Source: an uncultured Pseudomonadota bacterium (GTDB lineage: Bacteria > Pseudomonadota > Gammaproteobacteria > Steroidobacterales > Steroidobacteraceae). Taken from it: DNA of 64,000 bases. The translations under genes were made by a program, and so were the position numbers. Of the stretch, positions 28,779 to 36,476 are shown piece after piece. Positions within the stretch are counted from its first letter, which is position 1; each line of letters starts with the position of its first letter. The stretch is taken from assembly GCA_903862885.1 (NCBI GenBank), contig CAIOZU010000017.1, positions 1 to 64,000 on the forward strand, read 5' to 3'. Under the pieces are notes generated by a model. The model was not told the DNA's origin, searched no databases, and saw nothing but the letters and a program-made list of their open reading frames with translations.

Positions 28779-29912
28779 CTAACCGAAGCTGAGTCTTGCC
28801 TCGAGATGGCCGCGTGAATCCGCAAATGCCACGGCCTCGGCCTTTTCTACTTTGCCACTCTTAACGAGCGCCTCAAGCGCTGTATCAAAGCTCTGCATGC
28901 CGCGTTCGGCCGACTTCTGAATCGCTTCTTTCAGAGCACTAATATCGCCTTTCTTAACTAATTCCTGCACATAAGGGCTGTTAATCAGTACCTCAACGGC
29001 TGCCACTCGCCGCTTGTCGACACCACGCACTAAGCGCTGAGCAACCACCGCTCGCAGGTACTGAGACAAATCGAGGAGCACCTGATTGTTTTGATCGCGT
29101 GGAAACAAGTTGCATGCTCGCTCGATGGCCTCCGCCGAATTGTTCGCGTGTATAGAGGCAATACAAAGATGTCCCGTCGCCGCAAATAGCAAAGCCGCTT
29201 CCATCGTTTCCCGATCGCGTATTTCGCCAATGACTACCATGTTAGGCGCGGCCCGCATGGCATTTTTCAGAGCATGTTGATACGACTGAACGTCAGTGCC
29301 CACCTCACGCTGATTAACGATCGACTTCTTGTTGGTATGCAAGAACTCAATGGGGTCTTCAATCGTCAGAATATGATCAGCACAATGCTCATTACGATAA
29401 TCCACCATGGCTGCCACCGTAGTGGACTTACCCACTCCATTGGCGCCCGCCACGAGTACCAAGCCTTGGCGTCCTAAGGCCAGCGTCTTCAAAACCGCCG
29501 GCATACCGATCTGATCAAGCGAGCGCAACTCAGGCGTCATATAACGCAGCACCAGCGCCGGGTTTCCGCGTTGGGAGAACACATTCACTCTAAACCGGCC
29601 CATGCCTGTCTCTGACCAGCCGTACTCCACTTCGCCTTCCTCACGGTAGGTTTTGAGTTGTGCGGGGGTCATCATCCCCAAAGCGACTTTCTCAATCGCC
29701 TTGGCAGACAGCACATCATTGTTAGCAGAAGACAGCTCTCCCTCAATTTTTATCTTCACAACCGAGTTGGGTGTAAAAAATAAATCCGAGGCATGCTTGT
29801 CCACCATCATCTTTAACAGTGGCCGCGCGAACACACCGGTCGACAGAAATTTTTCTGTCTGCTCAGTCGATATCACTTCCCGTTTGTCACGACTGCGAAT
29901 ATCAATACTCAT
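28779..29912 (-). CDS. Third PilT/PilU-family ATPase
   Basis: Hexameric pilus-retraction type ATPase, 377 residues. N-terminal PAS-like domain (about 30-130), then the RecA-like core. The P-loop reads GANGVGKST where PilT and PilU have GPTGSGKST or GGTGSGKST; the Gly-Lys-Ser residues remain. The Asp box (ILTIEDPIEF), Walker B (VVIGEIRDRETME) and His box (GHLCIASIHANN) are present. It is closer to PilU than PilT, with an extra 20-residue N-terminal extension. Overlaps the pilU stop by 11 nt. Converges on pyrK with no gap. Confidence 0.88.
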   Translation of the reverse strand: MSIDIRSRDKREVISTEQTEKFLSTGVFARPLLKMMVDKHASDLFFTPNSVVKIKIEGELSSANNDVLSAKAIEKVALGMMTPAQLKTYREEGEVEYGWSETGMGRFRVNVFSQRGNPALVLRYMTPELRSLDQIGMPAVLKTLALGRQGLVLVAGANGVGKSTTVAAMVDYRNEHCADHILTIEDPIEFLHTNKKSIVNQREVGTDVQSYQHALKNAMRAAPNMVVIGEIRDRETMEAALLFAATGHLCIASIHANNSAEAIERACNLFPRDQNNQVLLDLSQYLRAVVAQRLVRGVDKRRVAAVEVLINSPYVQELVKKGDISALKEAIQKSAERGMQSFDTALEALVKSGKVEKAEAVAFADSRGHLEARLSFG

Positions 29913-31065
29913 GCCGTTTTCCTTGCGAGTCTTCGGCCATCTTTAAACTGACGGCATGTTCTTGACTAAGTCCCTCTTCTCGGCGGCTCTCTAACTTAAT
30001 TCGAAGGCGAATTTCATTTTTTGAGTCGGCCGCTCGGAGCGCCTCTTCATAACTAATCTGATACGTGTCATATAAATCAAAGAGGGACTGATCAAAGGTC
30101 TTCATTCCCATACGATTCGATCGCGCCATTACTTCCTTGATCGCACCGACCTCACCCTTAAAAATCAAGTCGGATATCAACGGACTCTGCAGCATGATTT
30201 CCATCGCGGCAATACGCCCCGATTGATTATCACGCGGAATCAGGCGTTGCGAGATCAACGCTCTGATGTTGAGCGAGAGGTCCATCAACAATTGATCGCG
30301 ACGATCTTCTGGGAAAAAGTTTATCACGCGATCTAAGGCTTGGTTGGCATTATTGGCGTGCAGCGTGGCAAGTACGAGATGTCCTGTTTCAGAGAACTGG
30401 ATTGCGTACTCCATCGTCTCTCGATCACGGATCTCGCCAATGAGAATGACGTCAGGCGCTTGTCGTAATGCATTTTTTAATGCAGCATGCCAACTGTCAG
30501 TATCAACACCCACCTCGCGGTGGGTGATTACACAGCCCTTATGGGTGTGAACGTATTCGATCGGATCTTCAATTGTTACAATATGGCCCTGAGTGGTCGC
30601 ATTGCGATGATCCATCATCGCGGCGAGTGTGGTCGATTTACCAGAGCCCGTACCGCCCGCCACCATCACCAAGCCGCGCCGAGTCGCGACGACTTCTTTT
30701 AGCACTTCTGGCAGTTCCAACAATTCAATGGTTGGGATTTTAGCGTTGATGGTGCGTATCACCGCACCCACGCATCCTTGCTGCACAAAGGCACTGACGC
30801 GAAAGCGGCCAATGCCGGGGGGTGCAATCGCAAACTGGCATTCCTTGGTGGCGTCAAACTCTTTGGTTTGACGATCATTCATGATCGTGCGGGTAATGGT
30901 CGCACTATCCTCGGCAGATAAGGGACGCTCACCTTGAGGAAGGATTTCACCATCGATTTTAATAGCCGGTGGAAAACCGGTCGTAATAAATAGGTCGGAA
31001 CCGTTACGCTCCACCATATAGCGGAGCAGGCCTTGAATAATCGTTATAGCGGTATCGCGGTCCAT
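29902..31065 (-). CDS. pilU: Type IV pilus ATPase PilU
   Basis: PilT-dependent accessory retraction ATPase. NGSDLFITTGFPPAIKIDG is the PilU-type N-terminus, the P-loop is GGTGSGKST (about residue 137), and IEDPIEYVHTHKG, LIGEIRDRETME and GHLVLATLHANNANQALDR are the Asp, Walker B and His boxes. The C-terminal tail (RLRIKLESRREEGL onward) is charged and longer than in Pseudomonas. 29 nt downstream of pilT, the usual order. Confidence 0.95.
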   Translation of the reverse strand: MDRDTAITIIQGLLRYMVERNGSDLFITTGFPPAIKIDGEILPQGERPLSAEDSATITRTIMNDRQTKEFDATKECQFAIAPPGIGRFRVSAFVQQGCVGAVIRTINAKIPTIELLELPEVLKEVVATRRGLVMVAGGTGSGKSTTLAAMMDHRNATTQGHIVTIEDPIEYVHTHKGCVITHREVGVDTDSWHAALKNALRQAPDVILIGEIRDRETMEYAIQFSETGHLVLATLHANNANQALDRVINFFPEDRRDQLLMDLSLNIRALISQRLIPRDNQSGRIAAMEIMLQSPLISDLIFKGEVGAIKEVMARSNRMGMKTFDQSLFDLYDTYQISYEEALRAADSKNEIRLRIKLESRREEGLSQEHAVSLKMAEDSQGKRHEY

Positions 31066-31094
31066 AAGAGAGTAATAGGCCTTTAATCAGTCAA

Positions 31095-32138
31095 TCACTG
31101 AATCGAGTCTTTGTTCTGCGCTTTGAGGCGCGCTTCTTCTTTAGAGACGATGCCGCGTGCACAGAGTTCCAGCAGGCACTGATCAAGGGTTTGCATACCA
31201 TAGCCAGCGCCGGTCTGGATCGAGGAATACATCTGTGCGATCTTGCCTTCGCGAATCAGGTTACGGATCGCGGGTGTGCCGATCATAATTTCATGGGCGG
31301 CGATTCGACCCCCAGTGATGCGTTTCATTAGGGTCTGGGAGATCACAGCCCGTAAACTTTCTGAAAGCATGGAGCGAACCATCTCTTTTTCATCGCCGGG
31401 GAACACGTCGACGATACGATCAATGGTCTTGGCAGCGGAGCTGGTGTGGAGGGTGCCAAACACCAAATGTCCCGTTTCCGCGGCAGTGAGCGCCATGCGA
31501 ATGGTTTCGAGATCGCGCATTTCGCCGACCAGGATGATGTCCGGATCCTCACGGAGGGCGGAACGGAGCGCTTCAGAGAAGCCCACGGTATCGCGGTGCA
31601 CTTCGCGTTGGTTAATCAGCGAGCGACGCGACTCGTGTACAAACTCGATCGGATCTTCAATGGTGATGATGTGCGCAGCACGGCTATCATTACAATGATT
31701 CATCATAGCGGCCAGCGTCGTGGATTTACCCGAACCGGTCGGGCCAGTCACCAAAACGAGCCCGCGTGGCAGTGCACAGAGGTCCTGAAAGACCTTAGGC
31801 GCGCCCAAATCTTCTAGGCTGCTGACGACGGACGGGATGTTTCGAAACACAGCGCCCGCACCGCGACTTTGATTAAAAGCATTCACGCGAAAGCGCGCGA
31901 GCTTTGGGATCTCAAAGGAAAAATCGGTTTCAAAGAACTCTTCGTAGGCTTTTCGCTGCTTGTCATTCATGATGTCGTACACCATGCTATGCACTTCTTT
32001 ATGGCCTAGCGCGGGCATATTGATACGACGCATGTCGCCGTCGACCCGGATCATTGGGGGCATGCCGGCGGATAAGTGAAGATCCGAGGCGTTGTTCTTC
32101 ACCGCGAAGGCGAGTAGTTGTGCAATATCGACAGCCAT
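31095..32138 (-). CDS. pilT: Type IV pilus retraction ATPase PilT
   Basis: Powers pilus retraction and twitching. ASDLHLSAGMPPMIRVDGDMRRI opens the N-terminal domain; P-loop GPTGSGKST (about 130-138); Asp, Walker B and His boxes complete (GTLHTSSAAKTIDR); and the AIRNLIREGK motif required for retraction is at about residue 290. 347 residues, standard. Divergent from yggS, with a 70-nt gap that must contain both promoters. Confidence 0.97.
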   Translation of the reverse strand: MAVDIAQLLAFAVKNNASDLHLSAGMPPMIRVDGDMRRINMPALGHKEVHSMVYDIMNDKQRKAYEEFFETDFSFEIPKLARFRVNAFNQSRGAGAVFRNIPSVVSSLEDLGAPKVFQDLCALPRGLVLVTGPTGSGKSTTLAAMMNHCNDSRAAHIITIEDPIEFVHESRRSLINQREVHRDTVGFSEALRSALREDPDIILVGEMRDLETIRMALTAAETGHLVFGTLHTSSAAKTIDRIVDVFPGDEKEMVRSMLSESLRAVISQTLMKRITGGRIAAHEIMIGTPAIRNLIREGKIAQMYSSIQTGAGYGMQTLDQCLLELCARGIVSKEEARLKAQNKDSIQ

Positions 32139-32208
32139 GGAAAACCCCAGACGAGGGCTGCCTTGATGGCAGCAGAGGGGTCAGTATTCATGGGTCTATG
32201 GGTTCAAT

Positions 32209-32913
32209 ATGTTAACGGGTCCGCAATTTTTGCCAACCAGGCTCGAGAAGATACGAGCCCGTGTCGCCCAAACCGCCCTGGCTGCTGGCCGTCAGGGCAC
32301 GGAGATCGTCTTAATTGCCGTGAGTAAGGGACAGCCTTTGGAGCGCTTGGCAGAGGCCCGCCGCTGCGGATTAAGCGATTTTGGAGAGAATTATCTTCAA
32401 GAGGCCCTGGCCAAAATGGATGCGATGCAAGATCCCGGGGTCACTTGGCACTTTATTGGACGGTTACAGTCCAATAAGACTCGATCGGTCGCGGAGCGCT
32501 TTGACTGGGTGCATACCGTCGATGAGCTAAAAATAGCCCAGCGGCTCGCGGCACAGCGTCCCAGCAGCGCACCCCCACTGAATGTCTGCTTGCAGGTGCG
32601 CTTGGCCGAGGAAGTGAGCAAAGGCGGCGTCTTGCCGGCGGATCTTCCTGCTCTAGCTCAAGCCGTCCATGCCTTACCGCGGCTTCGGCTTCGCGGCCTG
32701 ATGTGTCTGCCCCCACCCAGCCCAGACCCCGCCATTCAGCGCGGTTATTTCGCCGAACTACGCACCCTTCACGACCGCATCAGCGGCAGCGGCATTCCTC
32801 TGGGCGCTCTGTCGATGGGGATGAGCGAGGATTTCGAATCTGCCATCTGGGAAGGGGCAACTCATATTAGAGTGGGTACTGCTTTATTTGGATCCAGAGG
32901 TCCCCGATCATGA
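32209..32913 (+). CDS. yggS: PLP homeostasis protein YggS/PLPBP
   Basis: Pyridoxal-phosphate-binding TIM-barrel protein without catalytic activity; buffers PLP. The Lys that binds PLP is in LIAVSKGQP (about residue 39); FGENYLQEA, WHFIGRLQSNK and LSMGMSEDFESAIWEGATHIRVGTALFG follow. 234 residues. Overlaps proC by 4 nt. yggS-proC-yggT next to pilT is a classical gammaproteobacterial string. Confidence 0.96.
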   Translation: MLTGPQFLPTRLEKIRARVAQTALAAGRQGTEIVLIAVSKGQPLERLAEARRCGLSDFGENYLQEALAKMDAMQDPGVTWHFIGRLQSNKTRSVAERFDWVHTVDELKIAQRLAAQRPSSAPPLNVCLQVRLAEEVSKGGVLPADLPALAQAVHALPRLRLRGLMCLPPPSPDPAIQRGYFAELRTLHDRISGSGIPLGALSMGMSEDFESAIWEGATHIRVGTALFGSRGPRS

Positions 32914-33755
32914 ATGACCCAACCGAGTGGCCATTACTGGCACTGATCGGCGGCGGCCAAATGGCCCGCGCCCTCATTGGGGGCTGGGTAGCGGGGGGTG
33001 CGATCGCGGAGCGCATTGTCGTCGTCGAACCCGCTGTAGACCAACGCGCCTGGTTGGCTGAACACTTTCCCGGCATTCGGCTACTGCCAGAAGCCAACGA
33101 TGCGGTGAGCCAAGCCGCTGTCTGGGTGCTGGCTGTTAAGCCCCAGCTCATCGCCCCGATTGCGCGGAGCCTCAGCCGCTGGGTCACCACCCGCCAGCCG
33201 CTGGTCATCTCGATCGTGGCGGGCATTCGCCTAACAGATTTAAGTCGCTGGCTGGGAAACGCGCCACGCGTCGTCCGCTCAATGCCCAATCGCCCCGCAC
33301 TGTTGGGCCTCGGTGCAACAGCGCTGTATGCAGGTAGTGACGTCACACCCACGGATCGCGCATTGGCCAGCCGCCTACTACACGCCGTGGGCAGCGTCGT
33401 CTGGGTCGATACGGAAGCACAGATCGATGCGGTGACCGCCGTCTCCGGCAGCGGGCCAGCCTATTTTTTCTTATTAATCGAGCTATTAGAGGCTGCCGGG
33501 GTCGCCCAAGGATTGCCGCCCGCCATCGCCAGGCAGCTCGCCATTGACACGGCGTACGGGGCCGCCTCATTGGCGCGGACTGCAACCGATGACCCAAAGA
33601 CCTTGCGTCAGCAAGTCACCTCTGAAGGAGGCACCACCGCCGCTGCCTTAGCTATTTTCAGCGCAGCCCAGCTCGATCGAATCGTCGCCGACGCCGTGGC
33701 GGCGGCGGCGGCACGCGCACACCAGCTAGCCGATGAGTTCGGCCGGGACCCCTAA
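32910..33755 (+). CDS. proC: Pyrroline-5-carboxylate reductase
   Basis: NADPH-dependent last step of proline synthesis. N-terminal dinucleotide loop LIGGGQMARALIGG (about 11-24); the signature VTAVSGSGPAYFFLLIELLEAAGVAQGLP (about 172-200); QVTSEGGTTAAAL near 232-244. 281 residues. Start overlaps yggS. Followed by yggT after 17 nt. Confidence 0.97.
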   Translation: MNDPTEWPLLALIGGGQMARALIGGWVAGGAIAERIVVVEPAVDQRAWLAEHFPGIRLLPEANDAVSQAAVWVLAVKPQLIAPIARSLSRWVTTRQPLVISIVAGIRLTDLSRWLGNAPRVVRSMPNRPALLGLGATALYAGSDVTPTDRALASRLLHAVGSVVWVDTEAQIDAVTAVSGSGPAYFFLLIELLEAAGVAQGLPPAIARQLAIDTAYGAASLARTATDDPKTLRQQVTSEGGTTAAALAIFSAAQLDRIVADAVAAAAARAHQLADEFGRDP

Positions 33756-33772
33756 GCCAAGGCAGTCGCACT

Positions 33773-34333
33773 ATGCATGAGTTACTGTTTATCCTACAAA
33801 CACTCGGGGAACTGGTGGTCAGCGCATTCTTGCTCCGCTTACTTTTCCAAGTCATCCGTACCGATTTTCGAAACCCCCTGGTCCAAGCCATCGTGCGGCT
33901 GACCAATCCTGTGATTCTGCCGCTTCGCAAAGTGCTGCCGCCTATCGGCCCTTTGGATACCGCGAGCATCACCGCCGCAGGGGTAGCAGAGATGCTGTTG
34001 TGGGGCGCGCTGCATCTTTTGCTCACCGGCGCGATGCCTTCGATCGGACTGCTCTTAGCCAGCAGCGCAGTAGAGATGGCGCGCTCCACCCTCTCCATTT
34101 ATCTTCTCGCCACCTTTGGCTACATTATTCTGAGTTGGGTAGCACCCAACGGCTATAGCCCCGCAGGCCAGGTGGTGGCTGATCTGACCAACCCCTTATT
34201 GCGTCGCCTACGCCGAGCCATTCCTGTGATCGGCGGCCTTGACCTGTCGCCAATGGCACTTATCTTATTGATTTACTTAGCACAAATGATATTAAGCGAG
34301 CGCATCAGGCCGTTACTCATCAGCCTCGAATGA
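33773..34333 (+). CDS. yggT: YggT family membrane protein
   Basis: Two tandem YggT repeats of about 90 residues each; each has two hydrophobic helices flanking an RxxxNPL-like segment (RTDFRNPLVQAIVRLTNPVILPLRK in the first, DLTNPLLRRLRRAIPVIGG in the second). 186 residues. Implicated in osmotic tolerance and cell shape in other bacteria; biochemical role not established. Its stop overlaps the next start by 4 nt. Confidence 0.93.
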   Translation: MHELLFILQTLGELVVSAFLLRLLFQVIRTDFRNPLVQAIVRLTNPVILPLRKVLPPIGPLDTASITAAGVAEMLLWGALHLLLTGAMPSIGLLLASSAVEMARSTLSIYLLATFGYIILSWVAPNGYSPAGQVVADLTNPLLRRLRRAIPVIGGLDLSPMALILLIYLAQMILSERIRPLLISLE

Positions 34334-34662
34334 GCGATGGGTGGCGCTGGGATGGCGATGCGTTAGTCCTGACTCTGCGCCTGCACCCACACGCACCCCG
34401 CGATCAGTGGGTTCTCGATGGCACGCAACTCAAAGTACGCATCACCACCCCGCCCGTCGATGGATTGGCGAATCAACACCTCTTGCGGTTCGCCGCCACC
34501 TCCTTTGGCGTGCCACTCCGTGCGGTCAGTTTGCTGCGTGGAAAAACCTCCCGACATAAAGTGATTCGTATCCTACACCCCACTCGACTTCCAAAGACGC
34601 TCGCTCTATCGATGCAACGTCCAGATGGAACAAAAAAAACAACGGCAAAACTAGTGGAATAA
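34330..34662 (+). CDS. yggU: YggU/DUF167 family protein
   Basis: Small cytoplasmic protein of unknown function, 110 residues. The DUF167 pattern is clear: VRITTPPVDGLANQHLLRFAATSFGVP then VSLLRGKTSRHKVIRI. The last 15 residues are Lys/Thr-rich and contain an A8 run (within 34630-34640). Overlaps yggT. The HU gene follows after 161 nt. Confidence 0.92.
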   Translation: MSDGWRWDGDALVLTLRLHPHAPRDQWVLDGTQLKVRITTPPVDGLANQHLLRFAATSFGVPLRAVSLLRGKTSRHKVIRILHPTRLPKTLALSMQRPDGTKKTTAKLVE

Positions 34663-34682
34663 TGTTTATCGTGTGCTATTGT
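34654..34682 (+). promoter_or_regulatory. Possible extended -10 promoter for the HU gene
   Basis: TGC followed by TATTGT (34677-34682) forms an extended -10 at the end of yggU; a poor -35 (TGGAAT, 34655-34660) stands 16 nt upstream. It would give a leader of about 135 nt. Weak, but no better candidate is seen in the gap. Confidence 0.3.
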
Positions 34683-34823
34683 CGATCTCGGATCATTACA
34701 GGGGCACCTTTTCACACTTATTTTTTAGACGTTTCGACGTCACCTCACTTGGGACAGCCCGGTGGGGATTGAAAATAAGACCGTAAAACAAAGGCCCGCA
34801 ACGAATACCTACAGGAGAATCAA

Positions 34824-35135
34824 ATGGCGAAAAAGAACGCAGCACCTACCAAGTCAGAAATTCTTACGCACATTGCAAAAGACACCGAGCTGTCGAAGAA
34901 GCAAGTCGGAGCAGTTTTTGAGTCGTTAAACGGTATGGTTCGTAAGAGCCTTCGTGGCTCAGGTCTGTTCACGATTCCAGGGCTTTTGAAGCTCCGCGTC
35001 GTGAAGAAGCCTGCCACCAAGACCCGCGAAGGCGTCAACCCTTTCACGGGCGAGAAAATGGTGTTCAAGGCAAAGCCGGCTTCAAAGAAAGTCCGCGCCG
35101 TTGCTCTGAAAGCACTGAAGTCGATGGTCAACTGA
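34824..35135 (+). CDS. HU-family DNA-binding protein (short basic type)
   Basis: Nucleoid protein of 103 residues. TKSEILTHIAKDTELSKKQVGAVFESL is the dimerising helical half, and the beta-arm contains LRVVKKPATKTREGVNPFTGEKMVFKAKPASKKVRAVALKALK with the NPFTGE arm tip (canonical HU has NPxTGE). The strong ribosome site AGGAGA lies 5 nt upstream of the ATG. Very Lys-rich ends. A single-gene unit closed by a strong terminator, which fits high expression. Confidence 0.94.
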   Translation: MAKKNAAPTKSEILTHIAKDTELSKKQVGAVFESLNGMVRKSLRGSGLFTIPGLLKLRVVKKPATKTREGVNPFTGEKMVFKAKPASKKVRAVALKALKSMVN

Positions 35136-35172
35136 GTGACCTAGCGCGGGTCGATCAGACCCTCGCACTCAT

Positions 35173-35200
35173 AAACCGGGGTTTAAGCCCCGGTTTTTTT
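35173..35200 (+). terminator. Intrinsic terminator of the HU gene
   Basis: Stem AAACCGGGG / CCCCGGTTT (35173-35181 with 35188-35196), six-base loop, T run through 35200. The best intrinsic terminator in the window. Confidence 0.95.
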
Positions 35201-35235
35201 ATGCCCGTGATGTGCAGCTCTAGGACGGAGACGAT

Positions 35236-35889
35236 CTAAAGATCCGCCTGAATGGCGTCTTTAAGCTCTTGCAGACGGCCATGAAAAAAGTGCTCGGCTC
35301 CTCGGATCAAACGCACCGTGGGCGCCGGACTCAGTTCATGGGCCCACGCCACGACCTGCTGGTGATTAACCAACTCATCCTGATCCCCTTGGATCACGGT
35401 CCACGGCGCTGACGGCGGCGCAGTGGCACCAAAATCAAAGCGCTGCACCGGTGGCGCGATCATCACTAAGCGCTCGATCGGGCGTCGCCCTGCCAGCTGA
35501 TAAGCCACATAGGCACCAAATGAGAACCCCGCCAACGTGAAGACCGCCTGCGGCCACAAACGCTCGGCGTACGCACAGGCCGCCTCGGCATCGTCGGTTT
35601 CCCCCCGACCCCCATCAAAGGTGCCCTGACTGCGCTCTACCCCACGAAAGTTAAAGCGCAAGGTAGAAAATCCGCGCTCCTGAAAGGCGCGAGCGGTCAT
35701 GTGCACTACTTTATTACGCATCGTGCCACCAAACAGTGGGTGAGGATGACACACCACCGCCGCCCGACGACCATCAAAACCAGCCGGCACTTCAATGAGT
35801 GCCTCTAGCTGACCAGCAGGCCCAGCGATCTCCACCCGCTCTGGCGCGGGCGGCTTGAACACGCCAGCTCCTGCCCCCTCATCCATCAT
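35236..35889 (-). CDS. Alpha/beta hydrolase (COG2945-like)
   Basis: Serine hydrolase of unknown substrate. The nucleophile elbow is GFSFGA (about residue 123), the acid is likely in QGDQDELV (about 171) and the His in GAEHFFHG (about 203). RFNFRGVERSQGTFDGG is typical of the family. 217 residues without signal peptide, hence cytoplasmic. The stop is on the far side of the HU terminator, which has no T run in this direction. Confidence 0.88.
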   Translation of the reverse strand: MMDEGAGAGVFKPPAPERVEIAGPAGQLEALIEVPAGFDGRRAAVVCHPHPLFGGTMRNKVVHMTARAFQERGFSTLRFNFRGVERSQGTFDGGRGETDDAEAACAYAERLWPQAVFTLAGFSFGAYVAYQLAGRRPIERLVMIAPPVQRFDFGATAPPSAPWTVIQGDQDELVNHQQVVAWAHELSPAPTVRLIRGAEHFFHGRLQELKDAIQADL

Positions 35890-35949
35890 GGCCTATCTCC
35901 GTCCACCCCAACCCCGGCCGTCACAGGACATGACGGACCTTTAGGCGCT

Positions 35950-36423
35950 TCACGGCGTCAGGGCCGGCAGAAAATCCAGCAATTCGATATCAAACACCAA
36001 CGTGGCATTCGGCGGAATCACGCCTCCCCCGGCACCGCGGGTGCCATAGCCTAAGCCAGGAGGAATGACCAAGCGACGCGTGCCCCCAGTCTGCATACCC
36101 ACGACCCCCTGCTCCCAGCCGCGAATGACCTGCTGCTTACCTACCTGAAAAACAAACGGCTCTTGACGCTGATGGGAACTATCGAACAGTCGTCCCTTGC
36201 CATCGACACCCGCGGCATCTTGCAACCAACCACTGTAATGCACCCGCACCCACGCACCCGCTGTCACTGCCGCGCCACTGCCCACGGTCAGATCGGTCAC
36301 CCCCAGTTTTTCTGACGCGGCCGTCAACCCCGTGCCCTCAGCACCTGGACTGCCACAGGCCGCGCCACCCACCAAAGACAGCGCCGTTAAACACAGAACA
36401 GACACCCACCGCACTATTCGCAT
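35950..36423 (-). CDS. FKBP-type peptidyl-prolyl isomerase lipoprotein
   Basis: Signal peptide MRIVRWVSVLCLTALSLVGGAAC ends in lipobox GGAAC. A single FKBP domain covers about 45-157: VRVHYSGWLQDAAGVDGKGRLFDSS, VIRGWEQGVVGMQTGGTRRLVIPPGLGYG and ATLVFDIELLDF. ATG 36423 is chosen because AGGGGA lies 9 nt upstream and it starts the signal peptide; the frame opens 42 nt earlier. 157 residues. Lies 11 nt after htpG and may share its transcript, giving a chaperone pair. Confidence 0.92.
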   Translation of the reverse strand: MRIVRWVSVLCLTALSLVGGAACGSPGAEGTGLTAASEKLGVTDLTVGSGAAVTAGAWVRVHYSGWLQDAAGVDGKGRLFDSSHQRQEPFVFQVGKQQVIRGWEQGVVGMQTGGTRRLVIPPGLGYGTRGAGGGVIPPNATLVFDIELLDFLPALTP

Positions 36424-36476
36424 AACAAACGATTCCCCTGATAATTGAGACACACGGAGCGCCAATCCGACACCCC

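Noticed and set aside
31243-31698. 151-codon plus-strand frame inside pilT
   Set aside because: Antisense shadow of a conserved ATPase gene.
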